A stretch of 61,497 nt of DNA from Betaproteobacteria bacterium (GTDB taxonomy: Bacteria; Pseudomonadota; Gammaproteobacteria; Burkholderiales; CAIKXV01): positions 1 to 61,497 of the forward strand of contig JAJTHE010000094.1 in assembly GCA_021298815.1 (NCBI GenBank). The letters run 5' to 3'. The notes under the pieces were generated by a model. It was not told where the DNA came from. It saw only the letters and a list, made by a program, of their open reading frames with translations, and ran no database searches. This document shows positions 34,192 to 43,463 of the stretch, in pieces; the stretch's first letter is position 1, and every line of letters starts with the position of its first letter. A program made the translations under genes and the position numbers.

Positions 34192-35160
34192 CTACTGCGG
34201 CTCTATGCCGGCCGCCTTGATGATCTGTTCCCAGCTCTGCGACTGCCGCTTGATCGACTGTCCCATGGCCGCAGGGGTACTTGCGACCACTTCGTATCCC
34301 GCCGCGGCGAGGCGGCTGCGCACGTCGGCGTCCTCCACGGCCTGGACGATTGCCTTCTGCACCCGGTTCACCACGGGTGCCGGCGTGCCCCTGGGTGCAA
34401 GCGCGCCCACCCAGTTCTCCGACACCTCGAAGCCCTGCACGCCGGCCTCGGTCATGGTCGGTACGCCCGGCGCCGCCGTCGACCGCGACCGGCTGGTGAC
34501 CGCCAGTGCGGTCAGGCGTCCCGCCTTCACCTGCTGCACGGCCGAGGGCAGCGTCGCGAACAGCATGGTCACTTCCCCGGCGATCGTCGCCACCACGGCC
34601 GGGCCGCCACCCTTGTACGGGACATGCGTCATGTCCGTGCCGGTCAGGTGCTTGAGCAGCTCACCGGCGAGATGGTTCGACGTTCCGATGCCGCCGGACG
34701 CGAAGGACACGGTGCCGGGCTTGGCCTTGGCGCGGGCGATCACGTCGCCGACGCTTGCGAGGCCGAGCTTCGGGCTGACCACCAGCATGTTCGGCAGCGA
34801 GGCGATGATGCTGACCGGGTCGAGCGCCACCGCAGGGTCCACGGTCAGCTTGCGGTACAGGCTGCGGTTGGCCACGACCACCCCGGCCGTGGTGACCAGC
34901 AGCGTATAGCCATCGGGCGAGGCCTGCGCCACCATCGCTGCGCCGATGTTGCCGCCGGCACCGCCGCGGTTGTCGATGAGCACCGGCTGCCCGAGCACTT
35001 CGGACAGCTTCTCGTTCATCGGCCTGATCAGCAGGTCGGCGGCGCCACCGGGCGCGAACGGGACCACGATGCGGACGGGCTTGACCGGATACTCGGCAGC
35101 CGATGACGGACCGGCGAAGCCTGCTGCTGCGAGCAGCGCCATGCGGATTGCGACTTTCAA
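34192..35160 (-). CDS. Bug/TctC-family periplasmic substrate-binding protein
   Basis: A 322-residue receptor, signal peptide cleaved near GPSSAAEY. Motifs: KPVRIVVPFAPGGAADLLIR, LIDNRGGAGGNIG and HVPYKGGGPAVVATIAG. The start overlaps the MmgE/PrpD stop by 4 nt, and the ArgH-like gene follows 39 nt later. The three genes form an uptake-and-processing operon for an unknown, possibly amino-dicarboxylic, acid. Confidence 0.9.
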   Translation of the reverse strand: MKVAIRMALLAAAGFAGPSSAAEYPVKPVRIVVPFAPGGAADLLIRPMNEKLSEVLGQPVLIDNRGGAGGNIGAAMVAQASPDGYTLLVTTAGVVVANRSLYRKLTVDPAVALDPVSIIASLPNMLVVSPKLGLASVGDVIARAKAKPGTVSFASGGIGTSNHLAGELLKHLTGTDMTHVPYKGGGPAVVATIAGEVTMLFATLPSAVQQVKAGRLTALAVTSRSRSTAAPGVPTMTEAGVQGFEVSENWVGALAPRGTPAPVVNRVQKAIVQAVEDADVRSRLAAAGYEVVASTPAAMGQSIKRQSQSWEQIIKAAGIEPQ

Positions 35161-36578
35161 GGGTTTCCTCCCGGGCCATGTGTTGCTGCTCGATGCGGAT
35201 TCGTCCGACCGCTCGCCTGTCCATTCATGATCGCCAGCGCACGCGCCGCAGCTCCGTCCGCGGGGAACGTGCGCAGCGCGTCCAGGATCGCGCCGGCAGT
35301 GGCCGAAGGTACGCCCTGCGCGCAGTCCAGGAACTTCGCTTCGAGTTCCTCGGCGGACAGGGGACGCGCCGGATGGCCGCGCGCCATCGGGACGTCGGAC
35401 GCCAGCACGGTCCCGTCCTCGAGCACGACCTCGATCGCTGCGTCGTACATCCTGCGTCCCTCGACCGGGACCACTTCGACCCGTTCCGCGAGGCCGCGCA
35501 ACTGCACGTTCGACACGGCCGCGGCACCGAAATCCACCAGGCGGGTACCCCGCCCGGTCAATCCCAGCGCCACGCAGAAGGGCACGCTGAACCGGGCCTC
35601 GTGGGGATCCGCCGGAACGCGGAAGTGGCCGATCTTCGGCACGCCCGGTGCCACGAACGCGCGCACCGAGCGGATCGGCCGGCCGGCGATCCCTGCGTGC
35701 AGCTCACGCGCAGCATCGATCGAGGGGTGGATCCCGTGCAGGCAGGCGTACGGCTTGGTGGAGATGCGCGACACCTCCCATTCGCCGCCGAGGTCAGGAT
35801 CGGCGATCTGCGCGAAACCATCCTGCACCAGCGCGCGGGCGAGGCCGCCGCCTGCGTCGAACAGCGCCGGACTCATCGCGAAGCCGTCGGCCGCCAGGTC
35901 CGCCGCCAGCACGCCATCGAACGCGGTGCGTCCTGCCTGGAACGGCTTGGCCATCGTGCCGAATGTCCCCGTCAGCCCGGCGGTCTGCGTGGCGGCAAGG
36001 CTCAGCGCCGTCGCGGTTCGACGCGCATCGAGCTTCATCAGCACGGAACAGCCCGCCGCTGCAGACAGCCGGCCCAGCAGCCCGGTGGCCTGGAACCCCC
36101 GCTGCACCATCGCATGGCCGAGGCGGCGCCCCGCCAGCCTCGCCGCCACCTGCACCGCTGCCGCGTAAGAGACGCACAGATCCTCGTCGCGCACCAGGCC
36201 GCCCGAGGCCAGCAGGGCCGCCCAGGTGGGTCCCCCGAAATGTGCATCGGTCCAGATATGCGTGTCGTCGTAGTCGAGCGCATGCGCAGCGGTCGCATGG
36301 ATCATCGCGGCCATCGGCGCCGCTGTCGATCCGCCCATCATCAGCGCGGCCGGACCTGGCGCGGCATATCGCAGCATTCGTTGCGCGACCGTCCGGGTGA
36401 CCGCCTCGTCGAGGCCGGCGATGGCACAGGCGAACCAGTCGATCAGCGACGACCGGACGGCATCCACCGCGGACGAAGGCAGTCCATCGAAAGCGACGGA
36501 AGCCAGCCAGTCGCCGGCCCGGACTGCAGGCCCGGCGGTCGCCTGCACCGATGGCTCGATGATGCACCCTTCCCCCAT
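35157..36578 (-). CDS. MmgE/PrpD-family protein
   Basis: A 473-residue PrpD-fold protein. Family segments: ATAAHALDYDDTHIWTDAHF, SLAATQTAGLTGTFGTMAKP and AGRTAFDGVLAADLAA. The gene opens the operon with a Bug receptor (ATGA overlap) and the ArgH-like lyase. No clear promoter motif was recognised in the 123-bp gap between 36578 and 36702. Confidence 0.85.
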   Translation of the reverse strand: MGEGCIIEPSVQATAGPAVRAGDWLASVAFDGLPSSAVDAVRSSLIDWFACAIAGLDEAVTRTVAQRMLRYAAPGPAALMMGGSTAAPMAAMIHATAAHALDYDDTHIWTDAHFGGPTWAALLASGGLVRDEDLCVSYAAAVQVAARLAGRRLGHAMVQRGFQATGLLGRLSAAAGCSVLMKLDARRTATALSLAATQTAGLTGTFGTMAKPFQAGRTAFDGVLAADLAADGFAMSPALFDAGGGLARALVQDGFAQIADPDLGGEWEVSRISTKPYACLHGIHPSIDAARELHAGIAGRPIRSVRAFVAPGVPKIGHFRVPADPHEARFSVPFCVALGLTGRGTRLVDFGAAAVSNVQLRGLAERVEVVPVEGRRMYDAAIEVVLEDGTVLASDVPMARGHPARPLSAEELEAKFLDCAQGVPSATAGAILDALRTFPADGAAARALAIMNGQASGRTNPHRAATHGPGGNP

Positions 36579-36701
36579 GCGACCTCTCCCGTTCGCCGCG
36601 CATCTTCCCGGACCGATCTTCGCCGGTCTGTCGCTGCCCGCGGAGTCTAGCCGATGAAGAATTCCGCTGCCCTTCCGGTCATCCCGATGCTTGCCATACG
36701 C

Positions 36702-37112
36702 CTATTCGTGCGGCGGGAACCGCTCGTACTGGGGCAACGTGTGCGCCTGTTCCATCCAGCCAATCCGCTCCGCCACCTGGATATGGATGCGGGCGGGCAC
36801 GGCATCCGGATCGTCGTACGTCGCGCTCTGGATGTCGACGATCCCCGGGAGCATCGCGGCGTTCCGGTAGAACAGCCCGGTGCCGCAATTCGCGCAGAAC
36901 GCCCGTCGTCCATCCGTCGACGATTCGTAGACCCTGGGCGTGCCCTTCGTGACGCTCAGCGCCGCTTCGGGGTACATCGTCCATCCGACCATCGGGGCGC
37001 CGGAATGGCGACGACAGTCCGAGCAGTGGCACAAGGCGTGGGTGAGCGGATCGCCATCGACCTCGTAGCGAATGGCGCCGCAGTGGCAACCGCCGGAGAG
37101 TTTCATGGTCAT
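36702..37112 (-). CDS. GFA-family (Mss4-fold) zinc protein
   Basis: A 136-residue GFA-domain protein named after glutathione-dependent formaldehyde-activating enzyme. Zinc-binding cysteines stand in GGCHCGAIRYEV, HALCHCSDCRRHSGAP and RAFCANCGTGLFYR, the standard four-pair arrangement. It may be a glutathione S-transfer or redox protein; the name is no proof of formaldehyde chemistry. An AGGAG-like site precedes the ATG. Confidence 0.85.
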   Translation of the reverse strand: MTMKLSGGCHCGAIRYEVDGDPLTHALCHCSDCRRHSGAPMVGWTMYPEAALSVTKGTPRVYESSTDGRRAFCANCGTGLFYRNAAMLPGIVDIQSATYDDPDAVPARIHIQVAERIGWMEQAHTLPQYERFPPHE

Positions 37113-37160
37113 GCTCCTTTGCGAACGGATGCCGCCGGCACCATCGCGTGCCGTGCAGCG

Positions 37161-37637
37161 CTACCGGTACTTCGCAGCCGTGATGAACTGGCCGAAGCTC
37201 TCGCACCACACGATCACGGCCACGTACTTCGCAGGATCGATGCCGGGCGGGACCGGCACCACGAAGTTCTCGAACGTCCTGACATCGCCGATCCGCACCA
37301 TCGTCGGCTTCAGGCGGTTGAAGTCCGCTTCGGTCTCCAAGAACTCGGGCGACAGGTAGAGCTTGTAGTCCGGACCGGGCGCGAGCCTGCCTTCCAGCGA
37401 GATCGCCGTGGGTGCGATCGAGACGGTGCCTTCGCCCCAGTGCAGCAGGTCGCTGTCCTTCAGGTCCCGACGGAACTGGCCGGTGAACCGGGCCTGGGCG
37501 GCCGCAGCCCTGATTTCCTCCGCCGAGGGCGCGGCGGGTGCGATCAGGATCGGCAGCGCATAGATGCCGGCGACGAAACCCGCGGCACCGACGGCGGCGT
37601 GGGATGAACAGAGGAGGAGGGTCCGGCGCAGGTTCAT
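37161..37637 (-). CDS. DM13-domain secreted or anchored protein
   Basis: A 158-residue protein with an N-terminal hydrophobic segment (AAVGAAGFVAGIYALPILIA) and a DM13 domain. Diagnostic parts are ARFTGQFRRDLKDSDLLHWG, then GPDYKLYLSPEFLETEADF and VIVWCESFGQFITAAKYR with the conserved cysteine. DM13 domains are proposed to act in electron transfer. It overlaps the upstream SMI1-like gene by 4 nt. Confidence 0.75.
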   Translation of the reverse strand: MNLRRTLLLCSSHAAVGAAGFVAGIYALPILIAPAAPSAEEIRAAAAQARFTGQFRRDLKDSDLLHWGEGTVSIAPTAISLEGRLAPGPDYKLYLSPEFLETEADFNRLKPTMVRIGDVRTFENFVVPVPPGIDPAKYVAVIVWCESFGQFITAAKYR

Positions 37638-38146
37638 CGGCCTGGCACCGCATCCTGGCTGCCCTGGATCGCGATCGACGCGAACAGCGATGCGCGCGTC
37701 GCCAGCCATGCCTTGAACCCCTGATAGCGGGTAGCTGAGCCACCCTCCACCTCGATCACGGTGCCGCGCGGCAGGTGGGTGCCGGAGTCCGCGAGCAGCG
37801 CAGACAGCGGCGAGGTATGCGCGGCACCGATCTGCAGCTGCTGCAGCGGATGGATCAGGGCGGGAAAATCGCCATGGACGCCCTCGAAGCCGTCGCAGAT
37901 TCGATAGAACTCGACCAGCTCGTCGGGCAGTTGCTTCGTGCGCGCGATCGCCTCCGCAGAATCGATGGGTTCCCTCGCCCGTTCCTGCCAGTTGTCCGCT
38001 GATTCGTTCAGGTGGGTGCGGCAGGTCGGCACGAAGCTGTCCATCGGCAACGCCGCGAGTTCCTTGCCGAGGTTGCGCTGGCTTCGTACCGCCTTCATCG
38101 TCCCGGCGATCACCTTGCCCATCTTGAACAGGTCGAACAGTCCCAT
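37634..38146 (-). CDS. SMI1/KNR4-like (SUKH) protein
   Basis: A 170-residue protein. The middle LPDELVEFYRICDGFEGVHG followed by FPALIHPLQQLQIG resembles the SUKH fold (LPxxyxxFLxxxNGG...i.pl.e). SUKH proteins are often immunity proteins in contact-dependent toxin systems, but no toxin is nearby. It is probably co-transcribed with the preceding 38186-38617 gene and the following DM13 gene. Family placement is tentative. Confidence 0.45.
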   Translation of the reverse strand: MGLFDLFKMGKVIAGTMKAVRSQRNLGKELAALPMDSFVPTCRTHLNESADNWQERAREPIDSAEAIARTKQLPDELVEFYRICDGFEGVHGDFPALIHPLQQLQIGAAHTSPLSALLADSGTHLPRGTVIEVEGGSATRYQGFKAWLATRASLFASIAIQGSQDAVPGR

Positions 38147-38185
38147 GATGGGCTCCTTGATCAGGTTCAGGTGCCGTACGCCGCG

Positions 38186-38617
38186 TCACATGATGACGGC
38201 CAGGTGGAACTTCGTCGTCCCTGCCGGCGCGGACCGCATCTTGGAGAGACAGTCGTCCAGTTCCTCGACGAGCTCGCCCCGGGCTTCCGGGTCGAGGTCG
38301 GGGTTCCACCCGGCCTGGACATGGTCGCGCAGCTTCTGCAGGCAGTCGGTGCCGGCCGCAAGGTCGAACCACTGCATGTCGTCGATGCCGTATCCGTAAC
38401 CGGTCTCCGGATCCAGGGCGACCTCATCGTCCTCGTCGTCGTCCGCCATGTTGAATTCGAGGTCGGTGGAATCGACGAAGCAAGACAGCTTGGGAACCTT
38501 CAGCGCATCGCAGGCCGCGTCCAGTTCGTCGGAGAGCCGGTACATGAGGGAATGGTCCTCATCGTCGGTGGACATCTCACGGCCGTTCAGCATATGAATC
38601 CAGCATGTCATTTCCAT
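38186..38617 (-). CDS. Hypothetical acidic protein
   Basis: A 143-residue, strongly acidic protein (MYRLSDELDAACDALKVPKL; FNMADDDEDDEVALDPETG; LVEELDDCLSKMRSAP). No signal peptide or membrane segment and no family recognised. Size, acidity and position next to a SUKH-like gene would fit an immunity-type protein, which is speculation. The start is MEMTCWIHML; MLNGREM is an alternative. Confidence 0.5.
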   Translation of the reverse strand: MEMTCWIHMLNGREMSTDDEDHSLMYRLSDELDAACDALKVPKLSCFVDSTDLEFNMADDDEDDEVALDPETGYGYGIDDMQWFDLAAGTDCLQKLRDHVQAGWNPDLDPEARGELVEELDDCLSKMRSAPAGTTKFHLAVIM

Positions 38618-38687
38618 CGGTGCAACCCTCGCATGGACCTGGAAAGCGATTGCTGTGCCACGCCGCCAATCGCCACCCTGCTGTCCG

Positions 38688-39137
38688 TCAGTCGGCCTGC
38701 GGCGGCCGGAAGAACAGGCTGAACAGCAGCGTCCCGCCCAGCGCCGCCAGCGCTCCGAACAGCAGCGACGCCAGCACCGGCTGCCACAGCGAGGTGACGC
38801 CACTGCCTTCCATGAAGCTGCGGCGCGGGTTCGCCGGCGAGTAGACGACCACGATCCGTGCGCCTTCACCCAGCGATTCCCACGGCTTCCGAGGGACGCT
38901 GCGTTGCGCGACCAGCGGCCCGCCCGAGGGCAGGGTGAATCGATATTGCAGGATGTAATCGAAGTCCCCGTCCGCCGAGCGCGGGAACTCCTTGCGGACC
39001 AGCTGCCCCTCGGCGCGCGTGCCCGAGGCCTGCAGCCGTGCGTCCTGCAGGTATGCGCCCCAGGCGAGGACGACGCCCGCGACGCCTCCCAGCAGCAGCA
39101 GGGCACAGACGGCGATGGCGAGGCGGCTGGCGGGCAG
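38688..39137 (-). CDS. DUF3592-like membrane protein without a standard start codon
   Basis: An open frame directly downstream of the Bug stop encodes a clear two-helix protein. Helix 1 is AIAVCALLLLGGVAGVVLAW; the soluble part includes GQLVRKEFPRS and RIVVVYSPANPRRSFMEGSG; helix 2 is PVLASLLFGALAALGGTLLF. This is the DUF3592 layout. No ATG, GTG or TTG lies before helix 1. The boundary given uses a CTG at 39137. The frame is the same as the Bug gene's, separated only by its TGA. It may start at a rare codon, or have lost its start. Confidence 0.5.
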   Translation of the reverse strand: MPASRLAIAVCALLLLGGVAGVVLAWGAYLQDARLQASGTRAEGQLVRKEFPRSADGDFDYILQYRFTLPSGGPLVAQRSVPRKPWESLGEGARIVVVYSPANPRRSFMEGSGVTSLWQPVLASLLFGALAALGGTLLFSLFFRPPQAD

Positions 39138-39149
39138 GGGTGCGCCGCG

Positions 39150-40157
39150 TCAATCGACCGAGGCACCCGAGGCCTTCACGGCTCGTGAATAGGCGACCAC
39201 GTCCGCCTTCAGGATCGCGGCATAGGCCTCCGGCGTCGATGCCACCACGTCGATGCCGATCCGCTCGTAGCGCTGCAGCGAATCCGGATGCGTGAGCGCC
39301 TTGCGCATCTCGTCGGCCAGCGCGCGCACGATCGGCGCGGGCGTGCCCGCTGGCGCGAGCGCGCCGACCGACGGCACGAACGTGAGGTCCCTGTGGCCGA
39401 GCTCGGCCAGCGTCGGCACCGAACGCGCCTGCGGCGAGCGCTCAGGGCTGGCCACCGCGACCAGCCGGACCTTGCCCGCGCTGACATGCCCCGCCACCTG
39501 CGCGATGGTGCTGAACAGCACCTGTATCTCGCCGTTGAGCAGCGCCGGCGTCGACTGGCTGCTGCCCTTGTAGGCGACATGCACCAGGTCGATCCCGAGC
39601 AGCTGCTTCATCGTCTCGGTGACCAGGTGGTGGATGCTGCCCACGCCGGACGAGCCATAGGACAGCGCGCCGGGCTTCGCCTTCGCCAGCGCCACCAGCT
39701 CGGCGAAGGTCGACACGCCGAGCGATGCGCTGACCGCCAGGAAAAGCGGCGTGGTGCCGATCAGCGTCACCGGCTCGAAGTCGCGCAGCGTGACGTAAGG
39801 CGGCTTGCGATGCAGCGCCGGGATGATCGAGGTGGATCCGATGTCCGCGATCTTGATCGAGTAGCCGTCCGGCGTGCTCTTCGCCACCACCATCATGCTG
39901 ATGATGCCGCCGGCGCCCGGCCGGTTGTCGACGATCACCGGCTGCCCGCGCATGCCCGGGCTGCTCGCCATCCGCTCCGCCGCGATGCGCGCGACGCCGT
40001 CGGTCAACCCGCCCACCACGCCCGAGGACACCAGACGTATCGGCCGCGACGGGTACGCCGCGCCCTGCGCCTGCGCGTGCGCCGACAACGGCAGGCCGGC
40101 CAGGCTGCCTGCCGCCAGCGCCAGACGGGCGACCGCGTCGCGGCGACCGGCGCGCAT
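39150..40157 (-). CDS. Bug/TctC-family periplasmic substrate-binding protein
   Basis: A 335-residue receptor. The signal has an RR pair (MRAGRRDAVARLALAAG), possibly Tat-like, and cleaves near SAHAQA. It diverges from the other copies: the first binding loop reads RPIRLVSSGVVGGLTDGVAR without the usual PGG, and the later loop is HVAYKGSSQSTPALLNG. A different ligand class is likely. Its ATG shares one base with the cupin stop (TGATG), so the two are coupled. Confidence 0.88.
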   Translation of the reverse strand: MRAGRRDAVARLALAAGSLAGLPLSAHAQAQGAAYPSRPIRLVSSGVVGGLTDGVARIAAERMASSPGMRGQPVIVDNRPGAGGIISMMVVAKSTPDGYSIKIADIGSTSIIPALHRKPPYVTLRDFEPVTLIGTTPLFLAVSASLGVSTFAELVALAKAKPGALSYGSSGVGSIHHLVTETMKQLLGIDLVHVAYKGSSQSTPALLNGEIQVLFSTIAQVAGHVSAGKVRLVAVASPERSPQARSVPTLAELGHRDLTFVPSVGALAPAGTPAPIVRALADEMRKALTHPDSLQRYERIGIDVVASTPEAYAAILKADVVAYSRAVKASGASVD

Positions 40158-40993
40158 CACGCGCCTTCGATCTTCGGCAGCCCGAGCCGCACCAGCTCGA
40201 GTTCCCCGGACACCGCCAGCGTGGCGGCCTCGCCGGCGAGCAGGTAGAGGGACGTGTGGCGCGCGACCGGACTGTCGCCGATCGAACCGTTGCCGCGCAG
40301 CACGAAGTACAGCGCGCGACCCGACAGCGGCAGCGAGGCACCCGCGTCGACGCGGTACAGCGCGGCAGAGGCCTCGCATTCGGTGAACGAGCCGAGCGGC
40401 TTGTGCGCGACGCCGGACAGGCCTGGCGCCGGTTGCCAGTCGAAATGGTCCGCGCGCAGGAACACCGGCTTCTCGTAGCGCGGCTTCGGATACTCGAGCT
40501 TGCGGCCGTGCACATGCTCCCAGACCGCCTCGTAGGCGTCCTTGTTCACCTTCTTGCCGTCTTCACGGTAGGTGGTGTAGACGCCCTTCTCGAACGTGCC
40601 GCGGGTCTTCAGCTCGTCGGCCGCGCGGTTGCCCTCCGCTTCCGAGGTATAGCCCGAGCGGCTCGCGCCCGCGAACTGCAGCAGCAGGTTCCAGGTGTCG
40701 CCGCTGGAAGTCTGCGGCCCGTAGTAGACGCCCTCCGGGAAGTAGCCCACCGAGCCCGGCGTGAACTTGCCGTCCGGACCGTAGTCGTAGGTGCCCTCGA
40801 GCTGCATCCGGAACTGGTCGAAGTTGTGCCGGTGGCGCGGCGAGAGGAAGTCGCCGGCGATGTTGACCAGGCGCAGCGCGAAGTTGCCGAGGCCCGGCTC
40901 GCCCTCGATCAGCCGGTATGCCTTGATGACACCCTGGCGAAGTTGCGTGGCGCTGGTGGTGAGTTCCCGCGTCTCGATCGGTACGACCTGCAT
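40157..40993 (-). CDS. Two-part cupin protein
   Basis: A 278-residue protein. The N-terminal cupin includes FLSPRHRHNFDQFRMQLEGT with His-rich motif 1, then GYFPEGVYYGPQTS. The C-terminal half has a second cupin-like sheet (LYRVDAGASLPLSGRALYFV; YLLAGEAATLAVSGELELV) without clear metal ligands. The linker holds YPKPRYEKPVFLRADHFDWQ. It may be a catabolic dioxygenase or isomerase acting on the ligand of the coupled Bug receptor. Confidence 0.7.
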   Translation of the reverse strand: MQVVPIETRELTTSATQLRQGVIKAYRLIEGEPGLGNFALRLVNIAGDFLSPRHRHNFDQFRMQLEGTYDYGPDGKFTPGSVGYFPEGVYYGPQTSSGDTWNLLLQFAGASRSGYTSEAEGNRAADELKTRGTFEKGVYTTYREDGKKVNKDAYEAVWEHVHGRKLEYPKPRYEKPVFLRADHFDWQPAPGLSGVAHKPLGSFTECEASAALYRVDAGASLPLSGRALYFVLRGNGSIGDSPVARHTSLYLLAGEAATLAVSGELELVRLGLPKIEGA

Positions 40994-41094
40994 TGGATGG
41001 ACTCCCCGCGAAGGTATCGGCGGCCGATGCTTGCCGGTTGCCAGCGCATTCTAGGCGTGCCCGCGCGGCGCTGTCCATCCGCGGCCGGCGCCCC

Positions 41095-41817
41095 TCACCG
41101 GAACGCCACCCAGAACATGGACAGCCCGGAAGCGATCATCAGCGCATCGATCAGGTGCCTGAAGTCCTGCGACGAGATCCGCTGCAGGATGCGTCTCGAC
41201 ACGAACGCACCGGCCATCATCGAGCCGCCAACCGCCAGCCCCTTCAGCAGGGTATCGGCGGGCAGCGCATTCGCGGCGCTGAAGGTCAGCACCTTCGCGA
41301 GATAGATGATGAAGGAGGCGGCCGCCTCGGTCGCGATGAACGCGCCCTTTTCCAGCCCGGCACCGATGAAGATCGGCACCTGGATCGGCCCGGTCGACAC
41401 CACGATGCCGGTGAGGAAGCCCACCGGTGCGCCGACCAGCGCGAGATCGCGATGCGACAGGTGCAGCCGCTGCCGATGGAACCAGCGCCGCGCCGGCACC
41501 ATCGCGATGAAGAACGCACCCAGCGCGACCTCGACCGCCTGCGGCGGCACCGCCAGCAGCGTCTTCACGCCGAGCACCGCGCACGGGACTGCCGTCGCGC
41601 TGTAGGCGCCGCAGGTACGCCAGTCGACCACGCGCCACCAGGCGAGCACCTTGCCGACGTTGCCGAACACTGCGGCGATCGCCATGATCGGCACCGCCTG
41701 CTGTGGCCCGAATGCAACCACCAGTATCGGCATCAGGATCAGCGACGCGCCGGTGCCGACGATGCCGCTGACCGTGCCTGCCAGGATGCCGGCGGCGAGG
41801 ACGAGGATCAGTTCCAA
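41095..41817 (-). CDS. TauE/SafE-family sulfite/organosulfonate exporter-like protein
   Basis: A 240-residue protein with about seven to eight membrane segments. The N-terminal half carries GTVSGIVGTGASLILMPILV and the C-terminal half repeats the pattern (VGFLTGIVVSTGPIQVPIFI). This is the internal duplication typical of TauE/SafE. The family exports sulfite, sulfoacetate or similar anions. It is monocistronic, with no sulfur genes adjacent. Confidence 0.85.
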   Translation of the reverse strand: MELILVLAAGILAGTVSGIVGTGASLILMPILVVAFGPQQAVPIMAIAAVFGNVGKVLAWWRVVDWRTCGAYSATAVPCAVLGVKTLLAVPPQAVEVALGAFFIAMVPARRWFHRQRLHLSHRDLALVGAPVGFLTGIVVSTGPIQVPIFIGAGLEKGAFIATEAAASFIIYLAKVLTFSAANALPADTLLKGLAVGGSMMAGAFVSRRILQRISSQDFRHLIDALMIASGLSMFWVAFR

Positions 41818-41892
41818 GGGCGGGGCATCGGCGCCGCAGCGCGCCGGCTAGAGGGACGGGTCGGTGTCATGGCGAGGGACAGGACGAGTCGA

Positions 41893-42963
41893 TCAGCCCG
41901 CATTTGCCCGGAACGCCCCCGTCTCGGGAGCGGTGTCCCATGTTCCAGGACCAGGCCCCCACCGCTGGCCACCGTCCGCTTCAAGGATCGCAGCCACTGC
42001 CGCACCGAGATCCAGCCCCAGATGTTCACGCGCAGCCGCCGCTCCTGCATCCGACAGGTCCGCGCCGAGCACGAACGAGCGGAAGGAATCCCACTCGGAA
42101 GAGAACTGGTTGACCAGGATGCGGGCGAGATCATAGGAAAGCATGTTGCCATCGTCGCTGCGAAGGAACGACTTCCCCGACCAGAACTGCTGCACTTCCG
42201 CCTCGCCCCAGAACTGCAGGTGCTTCTCGTGCATTTCATGGGGCGTGAAGAGCGGCGGCGGAGGCGGGTAGAGCCGTTGCTCGGTATTCACGGCGATGCC
42301 CTCGTTCAACCAGGCCGGAATCGGCAGGTGGCTCAGGCAGCCGTGGGTCATCTCGTGCGCAATGACCGGCTCGATCGCCCGCAGGTCGGCCTTCATCGTC
42401 ACGAAGTGGCTGCACCCTGCATTGATGTGCATGCCGCTGCTGCCCGCGAACTCGCCGTCCTCGGGGTAGTACCGCGACACGTACCTGTAGTAGGTCTCGT
42501 CGTCCTCGAAGACGACCAGGATATCCTTTCCCCACTCCGGCACCTGGGCCACCCCATCGAGAAGGCCCAGGATCCGGCGCTGGGTCCTGGACATGAAGTC
42601 CAGTGTGACCTGGACGAGGTTGTCATCCAGGGAGGACAGGAGAAGCGCGTCATCGCGCTCGGCAAGCGCGTAGGTCGGGCCAAGTGCCGTCCGAAGATGC
42701 TGCAGCCAGGCGACTTTGCATGCACCCCAGGCCCTTGCCTGATCGTCGGGCCCGGGAATCGTCTGCAGCCATTGCGACACCGCATCCCAGTCGAGGACGG
42801 GAAGTTCGTTGGTGTGCAGGAGCAGCGCCGGCAGTGCCAAGGGCTCTGCGCCAGGGGCCGAAATGCTGGTCGGGGGCTCGGATCGGGAGTGCCCTGCCGC
42901 CGGTTCGGGCCGATCGCCAGACGGCGTTGACAGCAATGATCGGAACAACTTCAGCATGTTCAT
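41893..42963 (-). CDS. Zincin-like metallopeptidase-domain protein
   Basis: A 356-residue protein. The metal site is AHEMTHGCLSHLPIPAWLNEG: His203, Glu204, His207 and a downstream Glu221 give the gluzincin HExxH...E pattern. The first 50 residues are Pro/Ser-rich; no convincing signal peptide. Upstream of the site is a mixed domain (DILVVFEDDETYYRYVSRYY). It resembles MA-clan basic secretory or DUF1570-type peptidases. Substrate unknown. Confidence 0.65.
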   Translation of the reverse strand: MNMLKLFRSLLSTPSGDRPEPAAGHSRSEPPTSISAPGAEPLALPALLLHTNELPVLDWDAVSQWLQTIPGPDDQARAWGACKVAWLQHLRTALGPTYALAERDDALLLSSLDDNLVQVTLDFMSRTQRRILGLLDGVAQVPEWGKDILVVFEDDETYYRYVSRYYPEDGEFAGSSGMHINAGCSHFVTMKADLRAIEPVIAHEMTHGCLSHLPIPAWLNEGIAVNTEQRLYPPPPPLFTPHEMHEKHLQFWGEAEVQQFWSGKSFLRSDDGNMLSYDLARILVNQFSSEWDSFRSFVLGADLSDAGAAAAREHLGLDLGAAVAAILEADGGQRWGPGPGTWDTAPETGAFRANAG

Positions 42964-43040
42964 GGCAGGGCACCCTGGCAAGCTCGATATCGAACATGGC
43001 GAGCAGGTCCGGCGTGATCGGCAACCCTCATCGCCCTGAC

Positions 43041-43463
43041 CTACCTGGATCTTCCGCCACTCAAGAATCCGAAGAGGACGAGAACACAGCCGACGCCAAG
43101 GTGGAACTTGACGACGCTCCAGAACCGGAGCGGATAGTGCGCTTCGATGATGACACCCCCATCCATCCAGGTCTTGCCGAGCATCGCCGAGCCCGCAGCG
43201 AACGCGAGAACGATCGCTCCCATGAGCAACAGACCGAGACGGCCTGGCTCTCCCGGGATGTTCTGCAGGCCTCTTCGAAACCGGGGGATGGTGGCGAACG
43301 CGAGCCAGAATCCGACGCCCACAGCCAGGAAGATCAGCAGAACCCGTTCGAACGAGGCGCCCGAAGCGGCATCGGCATGCGACGAGGCGAAGAGGAGCGT
43401 CACGAACATCGTCGCGCGCCAGCGGGCGTGGTCCGGCTTTGGCCGCGTCGCCTGCCTGGTCAT
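43041..43463 (-). CDS. Hypothetical membrane protein
   Basis: A 140-residue protein with three predicted helices (FERVLLIFLAVGVGFWLAFA; RLGLLLMGAIVLAFAAGSAM; FHLGVGCVLVLFGFLSG). A basic N terminus precedes MFVTLLFASSHADA, which could be a cleaved signal. No family recognised. The start overlaps the methyltransferase stop by 4 nt, so it is co-expressed with it. Confidence 0.6.
   Translation of the reverse strand: MTRQATRPKPDHARWRATMFVTLLFASSHADAASGASFERVLLIFLAVGVGFWLAFATIPRFRRGLQNIPGEPGRLGLLLMGAIVLAFAAGSAMLGKTWMDGGVIIEAHYPLRFWSVVKFHLGVGCVLVLFGFLSGGRSR

Noticed and set aside
39150..39152. TGA between the Bug gene and the in-frame DUF3592 sequence as a second selenocysteine codon
   Set aside because: The Bug protein ends at the normal family length, DUF3592 is an unrelated membrane family, and no Sec/Cys position is expected there.
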